From the NCBI RefSeq assembly GCF_013408095.1, contig NZ_JACBZF010000003.1, forward strand, positions 1-64,000: DNA of 64,000 nt. The letters run 5' to 3'. The position numbers were made by a program, and so were the translations under genes. The stretch is from Novosphingobium marinum. GTDB lineage: Bacteria > Pseudomonadota > Alphaproteobacteria > Sphingomonadales > Sphingomonadaceae. The number at the start of each line of letters is the position of its first letter. The stretch's first letter is position 1. Positions 47,037 through 56,070 of the stretch are shown here, in pieces. A model generated the notes under the pieces. That model was given only the letters and a program-made list of their open reading frames with translations. It made no database searches and was not told the origin of the DNA.

Positions 47037-47792
47037 ATGACCGACAGGGGCTCCACGTACCGCGATCCGAAATGGCTGCTCGCTCTTGCCATCCCCGTGC
47101 TGTTGCTGGGCGGAGCGATCGGCTGGTTCGCGCACGCGGGTTCCGGCGGCTCGCTCGGCCCCGGCGATCGGACCGCGGTCGAGAACGTGGTGCGCGATTA
47201 CATCCTCGAGAATCCGGAAATCCTGCCGCAGGCGATGGAGAACCTGCAGCGCCGCGAAAGCGCGGCACAGCTTTCGGGCATCCGCGACGAAGTCGAGACG
47301 CCCTTCCCCGGTGCCGTGCTCGGCAATCCGAAGGGATCGGTCACGCTCGTCGAGTTTTCCGACTACGCCTGCGGGTACTGCCGCCAGAGCGTGGAGCACG
47401 TGAAGCAGCTGATCGCGGCCAACCCCGATCTGAGGGTCGTGATGCGCGAAATGCCGATCCTCTCGCCCGAAAGCACGGATGCCGCACGCATGGCGCTCGC
47501 AGCCGCACGGCAGGGCAAGTACGCCGCGTTCCATGACGCGATGTTCGCGGCTGGGCGCCCTTCGGATGCCACCATAGAAGCCGCCGCACGCGCCGCCGGG
47601 CTCGATCTCGCCAGGGCCCGGCAGGACGCGCGCGACCCGGCAATCGAGGCCGAGCTTGCCGGAAACCTCGATCTCGGACGGCGAATAGGGTTCAACGGCA
47701 CACCCAGCTGGATCGTCGGCGACAGCATCATGGCCGGGGCGGTCGGGGTCGAGACGCTTTCGCGGGCCATCGAGGAACAGGGCGGCGCATGA
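47037..47792 (+). CDS. DsbA family thiol-disulfide protein
   Basis: The 251-residue protein has an N-terminal membrane anchor (WLLALAIPVLLLGGAIGWFA), then a thioredoxin-like DsbA domain with active site CGYC in SDYACGYCRQSVEH and the cis-proline loop FNGTPSWIVG. A helical segment at about 50-90 (ENVVRDYILENPEILPQAME) is typical of the DsbG/BdbD-like Com1 group. It is probably a periplasmic disulfide oxidase or isomerase acting with the M48 protease before it, 9 bp away. Confidence 0.92.
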   Translation: MTDRGSTYRDPKWLLALAIPVLLLGGAIGWFAHAGSGGSLGPGDRTAVENVVRDYILENPEILPQAMENLQRRESAAQLSGIRDEVETPFPGAVLGNPKGSVTLVEFSDYACGYCRQSVEHVKQLIAANPDLRVVMREMPILSPESTDAARMALAAARQGKYAAFHDAMFAAGRPSDATIEAAARAAGLDLARARQDARDPAIEAELAGNLDLGRRIGFNGTPSWIVGDSIMAGAVGVETLSRAIEEQGGA

Positions 47793-47854
47793 GATCGGCG
47801 GCAAGGACCGCATTGCCGTTTCGCGCAATCCGGCGTTCGGGCTAAAACAGCGCC

Positions 47855-49015
47855 ATGGCCGTACTTCCGTTCCAGCCGATGCCGTTCTTCGCCAACAAGA
47901 ACAAGGCGTTCTGGCGGCTGCAGTTCGCCGGCTGGGGCGGAGCGATGCTGCTGCGCGCGATGTCGGCAGTCGCCAACGACCAGCCCGCATCGTTCCTCGT
48001 CCTCGTCCTCATCGCGACGATCACAGGCTTCTCGATCTCGCTGATCCTGGCGGTCATCTATCGCCAGCTCATCGCCCGCCGCCCGCTCGTGACCTGGGGC
48101 GTCACCGCCCTCGTGCTGCCGTTCGCGGTCGGCCTTCATGCCTTCATCGATGCATGGGTCATCTCGCTCTACCGCTCTGAAAGCGAGGCAAGTTTCGCAC
48201 AGTTGCTGATCGGCGTGTTCTACCTTGATGCGACGCTGCTCGGGGCATGGTCGGCGCTTTATTACGCGATCAATTTCTTCCTGCAGGTCGAGGAACAGAA
48301 CGACCAGCTCATCCGGCTGGAGAACCAGGCGACAAGCGCGCAGCTGGCGATGCTGCGCTACCAGCTCAATCCTCACTTCCTGTTCAACACGCTCAACTCG
48401 ATCTCCACCCTGGTTCTTCTGAAGCAGACAGAGCCGGCGAACGCGATGCTGAGCCGCCTGTCGTCGTTCCTGCGCTACACGCTCATCAACGAGCCGACGG
48501 GGCGGGTCACGGTTGCGCAGGAGGTCGAGACGCTGAAGCTATACCTCGATATCGAGCGGATGCGGTTCGAGGACCGCCTGCGCACCAATTTCCGCATCGA
48601 TCCCGAGACCGAAGTGGCGCTCCTGCCGTCGCTCCTGCTCCAGCCGCTTGTCGAGAACGCGATCAAGTACGCCGTGTCCCCGCAGGAAAGCGGGGCCGAA
48701 ATCACCATCGCGGCTCAGCTTGTCGGGAACAGACTTCGCGTTACCGTCTCGGATACCGGACCGGGCTTGCAAAGCAGCATTACCCGCAACAGGCTGTCCG
48801 GCGTCACTTACGATGGAGGCGAACCTGTCTCGACCGGCGTCGGCCTTGCCAATATCCGCGACCGGCTTGTCCAGGCCTATGGCGAGAACCACCGTTTCGA
48901 AACCACGGAGCCACCCGGTGGAGGCTTCGCCGTCATCATCGAGATACCCGTCGAACGGCGGGAGCAGGTAGAAGAGGCTCCCGCCCAGCCCAAGCTCGCC
49001 GCCGCGGCCGAGTGA
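47855..49015 (+). CDS. LytS/YehU-type sensor histidine kinase
   Basis: The 386-residue kinase has about four N-terminal membrane helices, a coiled segment near 145-165 and a His_kinase domain with the phospho-acceptor in NPHFLFNTLNSISTLV. An HATPase domain follows with QPLVENAIKYAV, DTGPGL and GVGLANIRDRLVQAYG. This is the LytS/YehU group; the sensed signal is not shown. It is 49 bp upstream of the LytTR regulator gene and forms its pair. Confidence 0.94.
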   Translation: MAVLPFQPMPFFANKNKAFWRLQFAGWGGAMLLRAMSAVANDQPASFLVLVLIATITGFSISLILAVIYRQLIARRPLVTWGVTALVLPFAVGLHAFIDAWVISLYRSESEASFAQLLIGVFYLDATLLGAWSALYYAINFFLQVEEQNDQLIRLENQATSAQLAMLRYQLNPHFLFNTLNSISTLVLLKQTEPANAMLSRLSSFLRYTLINEPTGRVTVAQEVETLKLYLDIERMRFEDRLRTNFRIDPETEVALLPSLLLQPLVENAIKYAVSPQESGAEITIAAQLVGNRLRVTVSDTGPGLQSSITRNRLSGVTYDGGEPVSTGVGLANIRDRLVQAYGENHRFETTEPPGGGFAVIIEIPVERREQVEEAPAQPKLAAAAE

Positions 49016-49064
49016 AGGAAACCTTTGCGCCGCGGCTTCGTTTTTCAGATCGAGACACCAGCGC

Positions 49065-49862
49065 ATGACCATTCGCACCATCATAGTCGATGACGAGAAG
49101 CTGGCCATCCAGGGCCTGCAACTGCGTCTTGAGAAGTTCGAGGATGTCGAGATCATCGACACCTGCTCGAACGGCCGCGAGGCGATACGCAAGATCAAGA
49201 CGGAAAAGCCCGACCTTGTCTTCCTCGACATCCAGATGCCCGGTTTCGACGGCTTCAGCGTCGTGAAGGGCGTTATGGAGATCGAGCCGCCGCTCTTCGT
49301 CTTCGTTACCGCCTACCAGGAACATGCCGTGCGCGCCTTCGAGGCGAACGCCGTCAACTACCTGATGAAGCCGGTCGAGGAGGACAAGCTCGCCGACACG
49401 CTCGCCCGCGTACGCACCCGCATCGCCGAAAAGCGCTCCGCGGACGAGGCCGAGAAGCTGAAGAGCGTCCTCGCCGAAGTCGCGCCCGACGCGATGGACC
49501 AGATGCCCGCCGAGGCCGAGACCGGCGGCGACCGGTACGAAAAGCTCATCAACATCAAGGACCGCGGCCAGATCTTCCGGATCGATGTCGACACCATCGA
49601 GCATATCGAGGCTGCCGGCGATTACATGTGCATTCGCACGGCCGACAACTCGCTAATCTTGCGCGAGACGATGAAGGACCTCGAACGAAGGCTCGACCCG
49701 CGCATGTTCCAGCGCGTCCACCGCTCGACCATCGTCAATCTCAACCAGGTCCGCCAGGTCAAGCCGCATACCAACGGCGAATGCTTCCTCGTGCTCGATT
49801 CGGGGGCGCAGGTGAAGGTCAGCCGGTCCTACCGCGACGTCATCGCGCGCTTCGTCCACTGA
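49065..49862 (+). CDS. LytTR family response regulator
   Basis: The 265-residue regulator has a receiver domain with the acidic pair in IIVDDEKLAI, the phospho-acceptor in LVFLDIQMPGFDGFS and the lysine in NYLMKPVEEDKL, then a LytTR DNA-binding domain near 160-265 (FQRVHRSTIVNLNQVRQVKP). It is the partner of the kinase just before it. Target genes are not visible; NadC follows 73 bp later but is probably independent. Confidence 0.95.
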   Translation: MTIRTIIVDDEKLAIQGLQLRLEKFEDVEIIDTCSNGREAIRKIKTEKPDLVFLDIQMPGFDGFSVVKGVMEIEPPLFVFVTAYQEHAVRAFEANAVNYLMKPVEEDKLADTLARVRTRIAEKRSADEAEKLKSVLAEVAPDAMDQMPAEAETGGDRYEKLINIKDRGQIFRIDVDTIEHIEAAGDYMCIRTADNSLILRETMKDLERRLDPRMFQRVHRSTIVNLNQVRQVKPHTNGECFLVLDSGAQVKVSRSYRDVIARFVH

Positions 49863-49935
49863 CCCTCGAAAGGCCGGGATAACGTCCGGCACGTCTCTCG
49901 ACGCCCAACGTCAGGTCTGCAATCAAGGCTGAGCC

Positions 49936-50799
49936 ATGACTGCCTTCAGCCTGCCCGGCTTCGATCTCGAAGCGTTCGTCGTCCTCACCCTTGCGGAAGA
50001 CCTCGGTCTCGACATGCCGGGCGGCGGCCACGACGTGACGTCCGAAAGCGTGATCGAGGCCGAGGCCCGCTTTGCCGGCGTGATGGACGCGCGGCACGAA
50101 ACCGTCGTGGCGGGCCTGCCCATCGCGGAAGCGTTCTTCCGCCGCCTCGACCCCGGGATGGAGATCGAGATCCTGTTCGACGAAGGAGACGTCGTCGGTC
50201 CGGGCACGGACATCATGCGGCTGTCGGGCCATGCGCGCGCCATGCTCACCGCCGAACGCAGCGCCCTCAATACCGTGCAGCACCTCTCCGGCATCGCAAC
50301 GATGACTCGCGAATATGTCGAGGCCATGGGCGATACGAAGGCCGTGCTCCTCGATACGCGCAAGACCATACCCGGCCTGCGTTTCCTCGAAAAGTACGCG
50401 ACCCGGATGGGCGGCGCGCAGAACCACCGCATGGGCCTGTGGGACGCAGCGATGATCAAGGACAACCACGTCTCGGTGGCAGGCGGCGTTGCCGAGGCGG
50501 TCGGTCGGGCCAGGGCCGCAGGAGTAAAGCGGATCATCTGCGAGGTCGACCGGGTCGACCAGATCGAACCTGCCATCGGTGCCGGGGCGACCGACATCCT
50601 GCTCGACAACATGGAACCCGGTACCATCCGCAAGGCACTCGAAGTTGTTGCCGGGCGTGTGCCCTGCGAAGCTTCGGGAGGCGTGACGCTGGAAACCATC
50701 GGCGCAATCGCGGCGACCGGCGTGGACTTCATCTCTGTCGGTCGTCTCACCCAGAGCGCGCCCGCCGCCGATATTGGACTCGACTTCTCGCCGCTATGA
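49936..50799 (+). CDS. nadC: Nicotinate-nucleotide diphosphorylase (carboxylating)
   Basis: NadC turns quinolinate and PRPP into nicotinate mononucleotide for NAD synthesis. The 287-residue protein has an N-terminal lid with LAEDLG, the PRPP/quinolinate sites in LNTVQHLSGIATMTREYVEA, LLDTRKTIPGLRFLEKYATR, GGAQNHRMGLWDAAMIKDNH and ASGGVTLETIGAIAATGVDF. It is standard length. RNase T2 starts within its stop codon. Confidence 0.97.
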   Translation: MTAFSLPGFDLEAFVVLTLAEDLGLDMPGGGHDVTSESVIEAEARFAGVMDARHETVVAGLPIAEAFFRRLDPGMEIEILFDEGDVVGPGTDIMRLSGHARAMLTAERSALNTVQHLSGIATMTREYVEAMGDTKAVLLDTRKTIPGLRFLEKYATRMGGAQNHRMGLWDAAMIKDNHVSVAGGVAEAVGRARAAGVKRIICEVDRVDQIEPAIGAGATDILLDNMEPGTIRKALEVVAGRVPCEASGGVTLETIGAIAATGVDFISVGRLTQSAPAADIGLDFSPL

Positions 50800-51494
50800 G
50801 GCTGCTCGCGGCGATCGCACTTGCGCTTGCGCTGCCGGTATCGGCCTATGGTCAGGCCTACCAGTGCCGGTTGCCGCAAAAGCTCGAACCCGTCCGCCCG
50901 GCAAAGCCCGACGGGCCCGCCCGTAAGACCCCGGTGGGCGGCTACATCCTCGCAGCAAGCTGGTCGCCCGAATACTGCAAGATGGGCGGCAACCGCTCTT
51001 CGATCCAGTGTTCCGGCCGCAACGGCCGCTTCGGCTTCGTCCTCCACGGACTGTGGCCGCAGGCGCGTTCCGGCCCGCCTCCGCAGTGGTGCTCGCTCAC
51101 GCCGCGACCGTCACCCGGCCTCATCCGCCGCAACCTGTGCATGACGCCGGTTCCATGGCTGCTCGAGCATGAATGGGCCAAGCACGGCAGCTGCATGACG
51201 GAAAATCCCGAAACCTATTTCAAGGTGAGCGGCATCCTCTGGCGTTCGCTGCGATGGCCGGACGCCGACTATCTGTCCCGCAAGGACGACCTGACCGCCG
51301 GCGACCTTCGCACCGCGTTCCTGCGCGCCAATCGCGGCTGGAAGCGCAACCAGATCGGTATCGAGACGAGCCGCACCGGATGGCTGAGAGGGATCAGGCT
51401 CTGCTATGGCCGGAACTTCATGCCGACCGCCTGTGGCCGTCGGACCCTGGGCCCCGCGGACGGCGCCTCGATCAGGATATGGCGCGGGCTCTAG
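50796..51494 (+). CDS. Ribonuclease T2 family protein
   Basis: The 232-residue exported RNase cuts single-stranded RNA. It has a signal peptide (MRLLAAIALALALPVSAYGQ) and the two conserved active-site blocks, FVLHGLWPQ (CAS I) and HEWAKHGSC (CAS II). Paired cysteines fit the T2 fold. The start overlaps nadC's stop by 4 bases. It converges on tadA with a shared CTAG. Confidence 0.93.
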   Translation: MRLLAAIALALALPVSAYGQAYQCRLPQKLEPVRPAKPDGPARKTPVGGYILAASWSPEYCKMGGNRSSIQCSGRNGRFGFVLHGLWPQARSGPPPQWCSLTPRPSPGLIRRNLCMTPVPWLLEHEWAKHGSCMTENPETYFKVSGILWRSLRWPDADYLSRKDDLTAGDLRTAFLRANRGWKRNQIGIETSRTGWLRGIRLCYGRNFMPTACGRRTLGPADGASIRIWRGL

Positions 51495-51946
51495 CGCCTT
51501 TCGCGAAAGAATTCGCGGAGAATGGCGGCCGCCTGCGCCTCGCCGATACCCGGATAGACTTCTGGCCAATGGAGGCACTGCGCCTGCTCGAAGACGCGCG
51601 CTCCGTGTTCCACCGCGCCCCCTTTCGGGTCCGGAGCCGCGTAATAGAGTCGCGCAATCCGTGCGTGCGAGATCGCGCCCGCACACATCGCGCACGGCTC
51701 GAGCGTCACCCACAGTTCGCAACCGGAAAGCCGCTCGTCCTGCAGGCGGTCGGCAGCAGCGCGAATAGCGAGGATCTCGGCGTGCGCCGTCGGATCGTGG
51801 CGCGCACGCGGGGCGTTTCGGCCCGATGCGACGACTTCGCCATCCTTGACCACGACCGCGCCAACGGGCACTTCGCCCGCCTCGGCCGCAGCCTGCGCTT
51901 CGGCGAGCGCGCGCGCCATGGGTTCGGGAAGCGGCCAGCGGGTCAT
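51491..51946 (-). CDS. tadA: tRNA-specific adenosine deaminase
   Basis: TadA converts A34 to inosine in tRNA-Arg. The 151-residue protein has the zinc cytidine-deaminase fold with HAEI near 55 and PCAMC near 84. The start at 51946 (MTRWPLPEPMARAL) is supported by the fold boundary; a second ATG 27 bases in is possible. It is divergent from rpmB and converges on RNase T2. Confidence 0.95.
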   Translation of the reverse strand: MTRWPLPEPMARALAEAQAAAEAGEVPVGAVVVKDGEVVASGRNAPRARHDPTAHAEILAIRAAADRLQDERLSGCELWVTLEPCAMCAGAISHARIARLYYAAPDPKGGAVEHGARVFEQAQCLHWPEVYPGIGEAQAAAILREFFRERR

Positions 51947-52060
51947 CCCGGCGGCGCTAGCGCCCTGTCGACCCTTGCGCAACTTGACCTTGCCCCGGTG
52001 AATCGGTAAGGGCGCGCCTTCCCGTACCAACGGCAACGAATTTTTCGAGCGAGAAAGACA

Positions 52061-52351
52061 ATGTCCCGCATCTGCGAACTGACCGGCAAAGGCCGCCAGG
52101 TCGGCTGCAACGTCAGCCACGCCAACAACAAGACCAAGCGCGTCTTCCTGCCCAACCTGCAGAACGTGACGCTGCTGTCCGAATCGCTGGACCGCAGCTT
52201 CAAGTTCCGCGTTTCGACGCATGGCCTGCGCTCGGTCGAGCACAACGGCGGCCTCGACAACTGGCTGCTGAAGACCGCGGACGGCAAGCTCAGCCCGCGC
52301 GCGCTCAAGGTGAAGCGCGAGCTTCGCAAGAAGCAGAAGGAAGCCGCCTGA
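52061..52351 (+). CDS. rpmB: 50S ribosomal protein L28
   Basis: The 96-residue basic protein matches L28: [20 protein letters not shown], then [13 protein letters not shown] and the C-terminal [21 protein letters not shown] tail. It is a structural ribosome protein, and stands alone with about 110 bp of promoter region shared with tadA. Confidence 0.97.
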   Translation: MSRICELTGKGRQVGCNVSHANNKTKRVFLPNLQNVTLLSESLDRSFKFRVSTHGLRSVEHNGGLDNWLLKTADGKLSPRALKVKRELRKKQKEAA

Positions 52352-52378
52352 GGCTTCTTCCGGCCTGACAGGCCCGGA

Positions 52379-53407
52379 TCAAGGCGTGCGGCCGTGGTCG
52401 CGCGCCTTTTTGCTTGCCTGCGGCAGCCTCGCCGGGTCGACGCTCAGCTTCCACAGCAGCGTGCGCTGGAATGCCGCGCCGTTATCGTCGGAAATCAGCC
52501 AGACCGTCGCACGGTCGGCCTTGCCGGGAGTGATTGCCAGCCCCTCGAGATTGTCGACGGGAAGGGCCGAGGACAGGCGCGCGACCACCTCCCCGCTCCA
52601 GGTTGCGCCAGCCTTTATCGCTTCGGGATCGGCAATCAGGATGAGGCAGGCGAATCGCGCCGGCAATGGCCAGAGGAGCTTTCGCATGAGGATGAGCACG
52701 CGGCCATCGGGAAGCTGGGCCATGTCGGTCGGGCTGTAGTCCGCCGGTCCCGCAAAGATGAATTCGGCGCCGCGACCGCCAAGAACCGGATCGTCGTCGA
52801 AGAGCAGGGCCTTGTGCCGGCGATCCTCGAACAGACCGCTGAACCCCTCGCGCAACACGACAAAGCGGCCATCGGACAGCCTCGTCATGGCTTCCGGGCC
52901 GGAATTCGCTCCCCAGTCGGCCATTTGCGGCAACTGCTCCATCCGTTCGAGGCGGTGGTCGGCATCGAGGCGCGAGATCGCATTGCGGCTTTCCCAGCCC
53001 AGCCAGACCTTTCCGGTTTCCGGATCGACCGTCGCCGCCTCGACATCGCCGTTCGCCTTCACTTCTTGAGGCTGCTTCAGGACGGGTTCGAGGCTCGGGT
53101 CGGCTTCTGGCTCGCCCGGTGGCGAGAAGGCCATTTGCCAGCCCCTGTCGCTGAATGCCATGAAGCGCCCGTCCGCCAGCGGCACGAGGGCGGAAAAGCC
53201 GCCGAAACCGTGGTGTTTGCTATCGAGGTGCCAGATTTTCTCGAGGCGGAATTCGCCTAGCTGGCCTGCAAGCCTCCGCTCGTCCGGAAGGGCGACGGGC
53301 GCGTAGGTGAGGGCCAGTGTCTCAACTCGCGGCGGAAGATCCTCGCGCAGCCAGACGGTCGGCGCCAGGGCGATCGCAAGGATCATGGAAATGACGAAGC
53401 CCCGCAC
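52379..53407 (-). CDS. Esterase-like activity of phytase family protein
   Basis: The 342-residue exported protein begins with a signal-like helix (MRGFVISMILAIALAPTVWL) and is a beta-propeller type. Family marks are GGFSALVPLADGRFMAFSDR, ANGDVEAATVDPETGKVWLG, NSGPEAMTRLSDGRFVVLRE and ITPGKADRATVWLISDDN. The family name reflects similarity to phytase-like esterases; the substrate is unknown. It is probably periplasmic and converges on rpmB. Confidence 0.87.
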   Translation of the reverse strand: MRGFVISMILAIALAPTVWLREDLPPRVETLALTYAPVALPDERRLAGQLGEFRLEKIWHLDSKHHGFGGFSALVPLADGRFMAFSDRGWQMAFSPPGEPEADPSLEPVLKQPQEVKANGDVEAATVDPETGKVWLGWESRNAISRLDADHRLERMEQLPQMADWGANSGPEAMTRLSDGRFVVLREGFSGLFEDRRHKALLFDDDPVLGGRGAEFIFAGPADYSPTDMAQLPDGRVLILMRKLLWPLPARFACLILIADPEAIKAGATWSGEVVARLSSALPVDNLEGLAITPGKADRATVWLISDDNGAAFQRTLLWKLSVDPARLPQASKKARDHGRTP

Positions 53408-53469
53408 GCCGGCGGGCTTAGTCGAATTTCAAGCCGCGCGACAAGGCAATTGCCGTGCCGCGCTTGCGC

Positions 53470-54393
53470 TCAGGACATCGGGCCGGTCAGCAGGATCGGA
53501 TCGATCCGCGCGTCGCGCCACTTGATGCTCCAGTGCAGGTGCGGACCGGTCGCGCGCCCGGTGGCACCGATCCTGCCGATGACCTGCCCTTGCTGCACCC
53601 TGTCGCCCTCGCGCACGAGGATTTCGGAGCTGTGGAGGAATGCGCTGTTCAAGCCCATCCCGTGGTCGATCATGAGAAGGTTGCCTTCGAGCGAGAACGG
53701 CGTGTCGGTCGCGAGGATCACGATGCCGTCAGCAGGTGCCACGAAAGGCGTGCCGCTCGTACCGGTCGTGACGTCGATGCCGCTGTGATAGCTTCCGGGC
53801 TCGCCGCGATAGATGCGCTGCGAACCGAACATGCCCGAAATGCGACCCTCGACCGGCCAGATGAAGTCCTGCCGCCAGCCTTGTGCGCCGGTGACCATCG
53901 CGCGCGCCGAGACGATCCGTGCAAGTTCGGGGCGCCGGACGCGCATGAACGCTTCGGTCGCGCCGCCTGAACGGCGCGCGACGTTGACGCGCTCGATGTC
54001 CCAGTCGCGGGGCGAAACCTCGATCGCGCGGCTCACCCGGTTGCCATCAGGCAGCACGGCAGTAAGTGTCGCGACACCTCCCGCATCGCGATCGAACGCC
54101 GCGAAGAACTTGCCATCGTCGTCGAGAACGAGGGGCTCGCCGTTGAAGAGCACCTCCGTGGCACCGCCGGGCGCAGTCCCCCGTATCCAGCCGCCTTGCG
54201 TGAGCTCGCCTGCAAATTCGAACTCGGCGGGCCGGACCGGTTGCGGCGGCTCCGGCAGCTGCACCGCGGCACGCGGAGGCTGCGCGGCAGGCGCAACCGC
54301 CACCTCGTCCGAACCGCTACCCGCAGCAACGCAGCTTGCGGTCGCAACAACGGCGGCCAGCCCGCCCACGATCAGCGGAAAACGCAGGTTCAC
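53470..54393 (-). CDS. M23 family metallopeptidase
   Basis: The 307-residue protein has an N-terminal membrane/signal segment (LIVGGLAAVVATASCVAAGS, with a possible lipobox), a beta-rich middle and a C-terminal LytM domain with HSGIDVTTG, LMIDHGMGLNSAFLH and HLHWSIKW. It should cut peptidoglycan peptides, or act as an activator if inactive; the three metal ligands appear present. It overlaps the DUF2093 gene by 4 bases. Confidence 0.93.
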   Translation of the reverse strand: MNLRFPLIVGGLAAVVATASCVAAGSGSDEVAVAPAAQPPRAAVQLPEPPQPVRPAEFEFAGELTQGGWIRGTAPGGATEVLFNGEPLVLDDDGKFFAAFDRDAGGVATLTAVLPDGNRVSRAIEVSPRDWDIERVNVARRSGGATEAFMRVRRPELARIVSARAMVTGAQGWRQDFIWPVEGRISGMFGSQRIYRGEPGSYHSGIDVTTGTSGTPFVAPADGIVILATDTPFSLEGNLLMIDHGMGLNSAFLHSSEILVREGDRVQQGQVIGRIGATGRATGPHLHWSIKWRDARIDPILLTGPMS

Positions 54394-54587
54394 GCATCCC
54401 CCAACAGTCGACGGGTCGCGATCTCCGGGCTGGCATAGGCTTCCTGACGCTCGACGCTCCAGTAGCGAAGGGCTTCCAGCGCGATAGGCTCACCGGTGAC
54501 GGCGCATGAGACGTGGCTTCCTGCGGACAGGACGCGAAATCCGTTGGGGCCGTATTCCAGGCGGGCGGGGCGATCTTTCGAGGACAT
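54390..54587 (-). CDS. DUF2093 domain protein
   Basis: The 65-residue protein reads RLEYGPNGFRVLSAGSHVSC and AVTGEPIALEALRYWSVERQ with EAYASPE, the DUF2093 pattern known from alphaproteobacteria. Function is not known. ATG 54587 has GGGG eight bases upstream; ATG 54593 is also in frame but too close to it. Confidence 0.88.
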   Translation of the reverse strand: MSSKDRPARLEYGPNGFRVLSAGSHVSCAVTGEPIALEALRYWSVERQEAYASPEIATRRLLGDA

Positions 54588-54618
54588 CAGCATGTCCCCG
54601 ATATAGAAGCGACGAGGC

Positions 54619-56070
54619 CTAAAACAAATCCCCCTGCTTCGGATTGTCGCCCGCAACCGGCGCCTTGCGTGTCTTCTTCGCGCCGACCGAGACCGCAAGC
54701 TTGCCGTCGCGGAACTTGAGAACGAGCGCAGCCTCGCGCGACGCAGCATCGTGGCTCGTCAGCGTCTCGCCCGACGCGGAAAGGACACGCGCGAAGCCGC
54801 GATCGAGCGGCTTGTCGGGATCGAGTTGCGGCAACACCCGGGCTAGCGCCGCGAAACGGTCCGTTGCCTGCGCATGACGCCTTGAGAGCAGTCGCACATT
54901 CAGCCCGGAACGCTCCAGCCGCTGCCGCTCGGCCACAAGGCGCTGGCGCAGGACCGGCAGCGATAGCCCGTCCGCCGCCTGGTCGAGCCGCCGCTGCGCC
55001 GCGGCGGCCCTGTCGGAAAGACCGCGGCGCAGTTTCTCGCCCGCCTCGTCGAGCCGCTGGGCCGCCGATTCCAGCAGGGCCTGCGGCCTGGGAAGTCGCT
55101 GCGCGCGGGCTTCGAGCCGTTCACGCCCCAGCAAGACGGGCCGGGTTGCGCAGCGCCGCATCCGAAAGGCCAGTTCGTCGATCTGCGCGGCGAGTTCCCC
55201 GCGCACCGGAACCGCGATCTCGGCCGCTGCCGTGGGCGTCGGTGCGCGCATGTCGGCCGCGAAATCGGCAAGCGTCGTATCGGTTTCGTGACCCACCGCC
55301 GAGATCGTCGGGATCGAGCAGTCGGCGATCGCCCTGACGACGACCTCCTCGTTGAAGGCCCACAGATCCTCGATCGAACCGCCTCCGCGCGCCACGATGA
55401 CGAGGTCGGGACGCGGAACCGGACCGTCCTCCGAAAGCGCCGAGAAACCCCGAACGGCCGAAGCGATCTGCGCGGCTGCGCCTTCGCCCTGAACCTGCAC
55501 CGGCCAGACGATCACGTGCGTCGGAAACCGGTCTGACAAGCGGTGCAGGATGTCGCGGATCACGGCACCCGTGGGCGAGGTGACGACACCGATGACGCGC
55601 GGCAGGAACGGCAGCGCTCGCTTGCGTTCGCGCGCGAACAGGCCTTCTTCCTCGAGCCGCGCGCGCAGCCTGGCGAGCAGCGCCAGCAGAGCGCCCTCGC
55701 CCGCTATTTCCATGCTCTCGATCACGATCTGGTACTTCGAGCGCCCCGGGTAGGTTGTCAGCTTTCCGGTTGCGATTACTTCCAGGCCGTCTTCGGGGCC
55801 GAAAGAGAGGCGCTGCGCCGTCCCGCGCCACATCACGCCGTCGATCACCGCCTTGTCGTCCTTCAGGCAGCAGTAGAAGTGCCCCGACGCCGCGCGCTTG
55901 ACGCCCGAAAGCTCGCCGCGCAACCGTACGTACCCGAACCGGTCCTCGACCGTGCGCTTGAGGAGCGCCGAAAGCTCGCTCACCGAAAACGGCGCGGCGT
56001 TGTCGCCGGCGTCAGCCTTCGCTACGAGCGGCGCCGAATTGTCATCTGGAAGGGACGAAGGTCCGGTCAT
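54619..56070 (-). CDS. xseA: Exodeoxyribonuclease VII large subunit
   Basis: XseA is the catalytic subunit of exonuclease VII, which degrades single-stranded DNA. The 483-residue protein has the OB-fold nucleic-acid domain ([20 protein letters not shown]), the catalytic region with [15 protein letters not shown] and [36 protein letters not shown], and a long coiled-coil C-terminal part. ATG 56070 is preceded by AGGATATTC and shares CATG with the purD start. Confidence 0.96.
   Translation of the reverse strand: MTGPSSLPDDNSAPLVAKADAGDNAAPFSVSELSALLKRTVEDRFGYVRLRGELSGVKRAASGHFYCCLKDDKAVIDGVMWRGTAQRLSFGPEDGLEVIATGKLTTYPGRSKYQIVIESMEIAGEGALLALLARLRARLEEEGLFARERKRALPFLPRVIGVVTSPTGAVIRDILHRLSDRFPTHVIVWPVQVQGEGAAAQIASAVRGFSALSEDGPVPRPDLVIVARGGGSIEDLWAFNEEVVVRAIADCSIPTISAVGHETDTTLADFAADMRAPTPTAAAEIAVPVRGELAAQIDELAFRMRRCATRPVLLGRERLEARAQRLPRPQALLESAAQRLDEAGEKLRRGLSDRAAAAQRRLDQAADGLSLPVLRQRLVAERQRLERSGLNVRLLSRRHAQATDRFAALARVLPQLDPDKPLDRGFARVLSASGETLTSHDAASREAALVLKFRDGKLAVSVGAKKTRKAPVAGDNPKQGDLF

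Noticed and set aside
52352..52378. GGCCTGACAGGCC hairpin after rpmB as a terminator
   Set aside because: The stem is short and no T tract follows on either strand.
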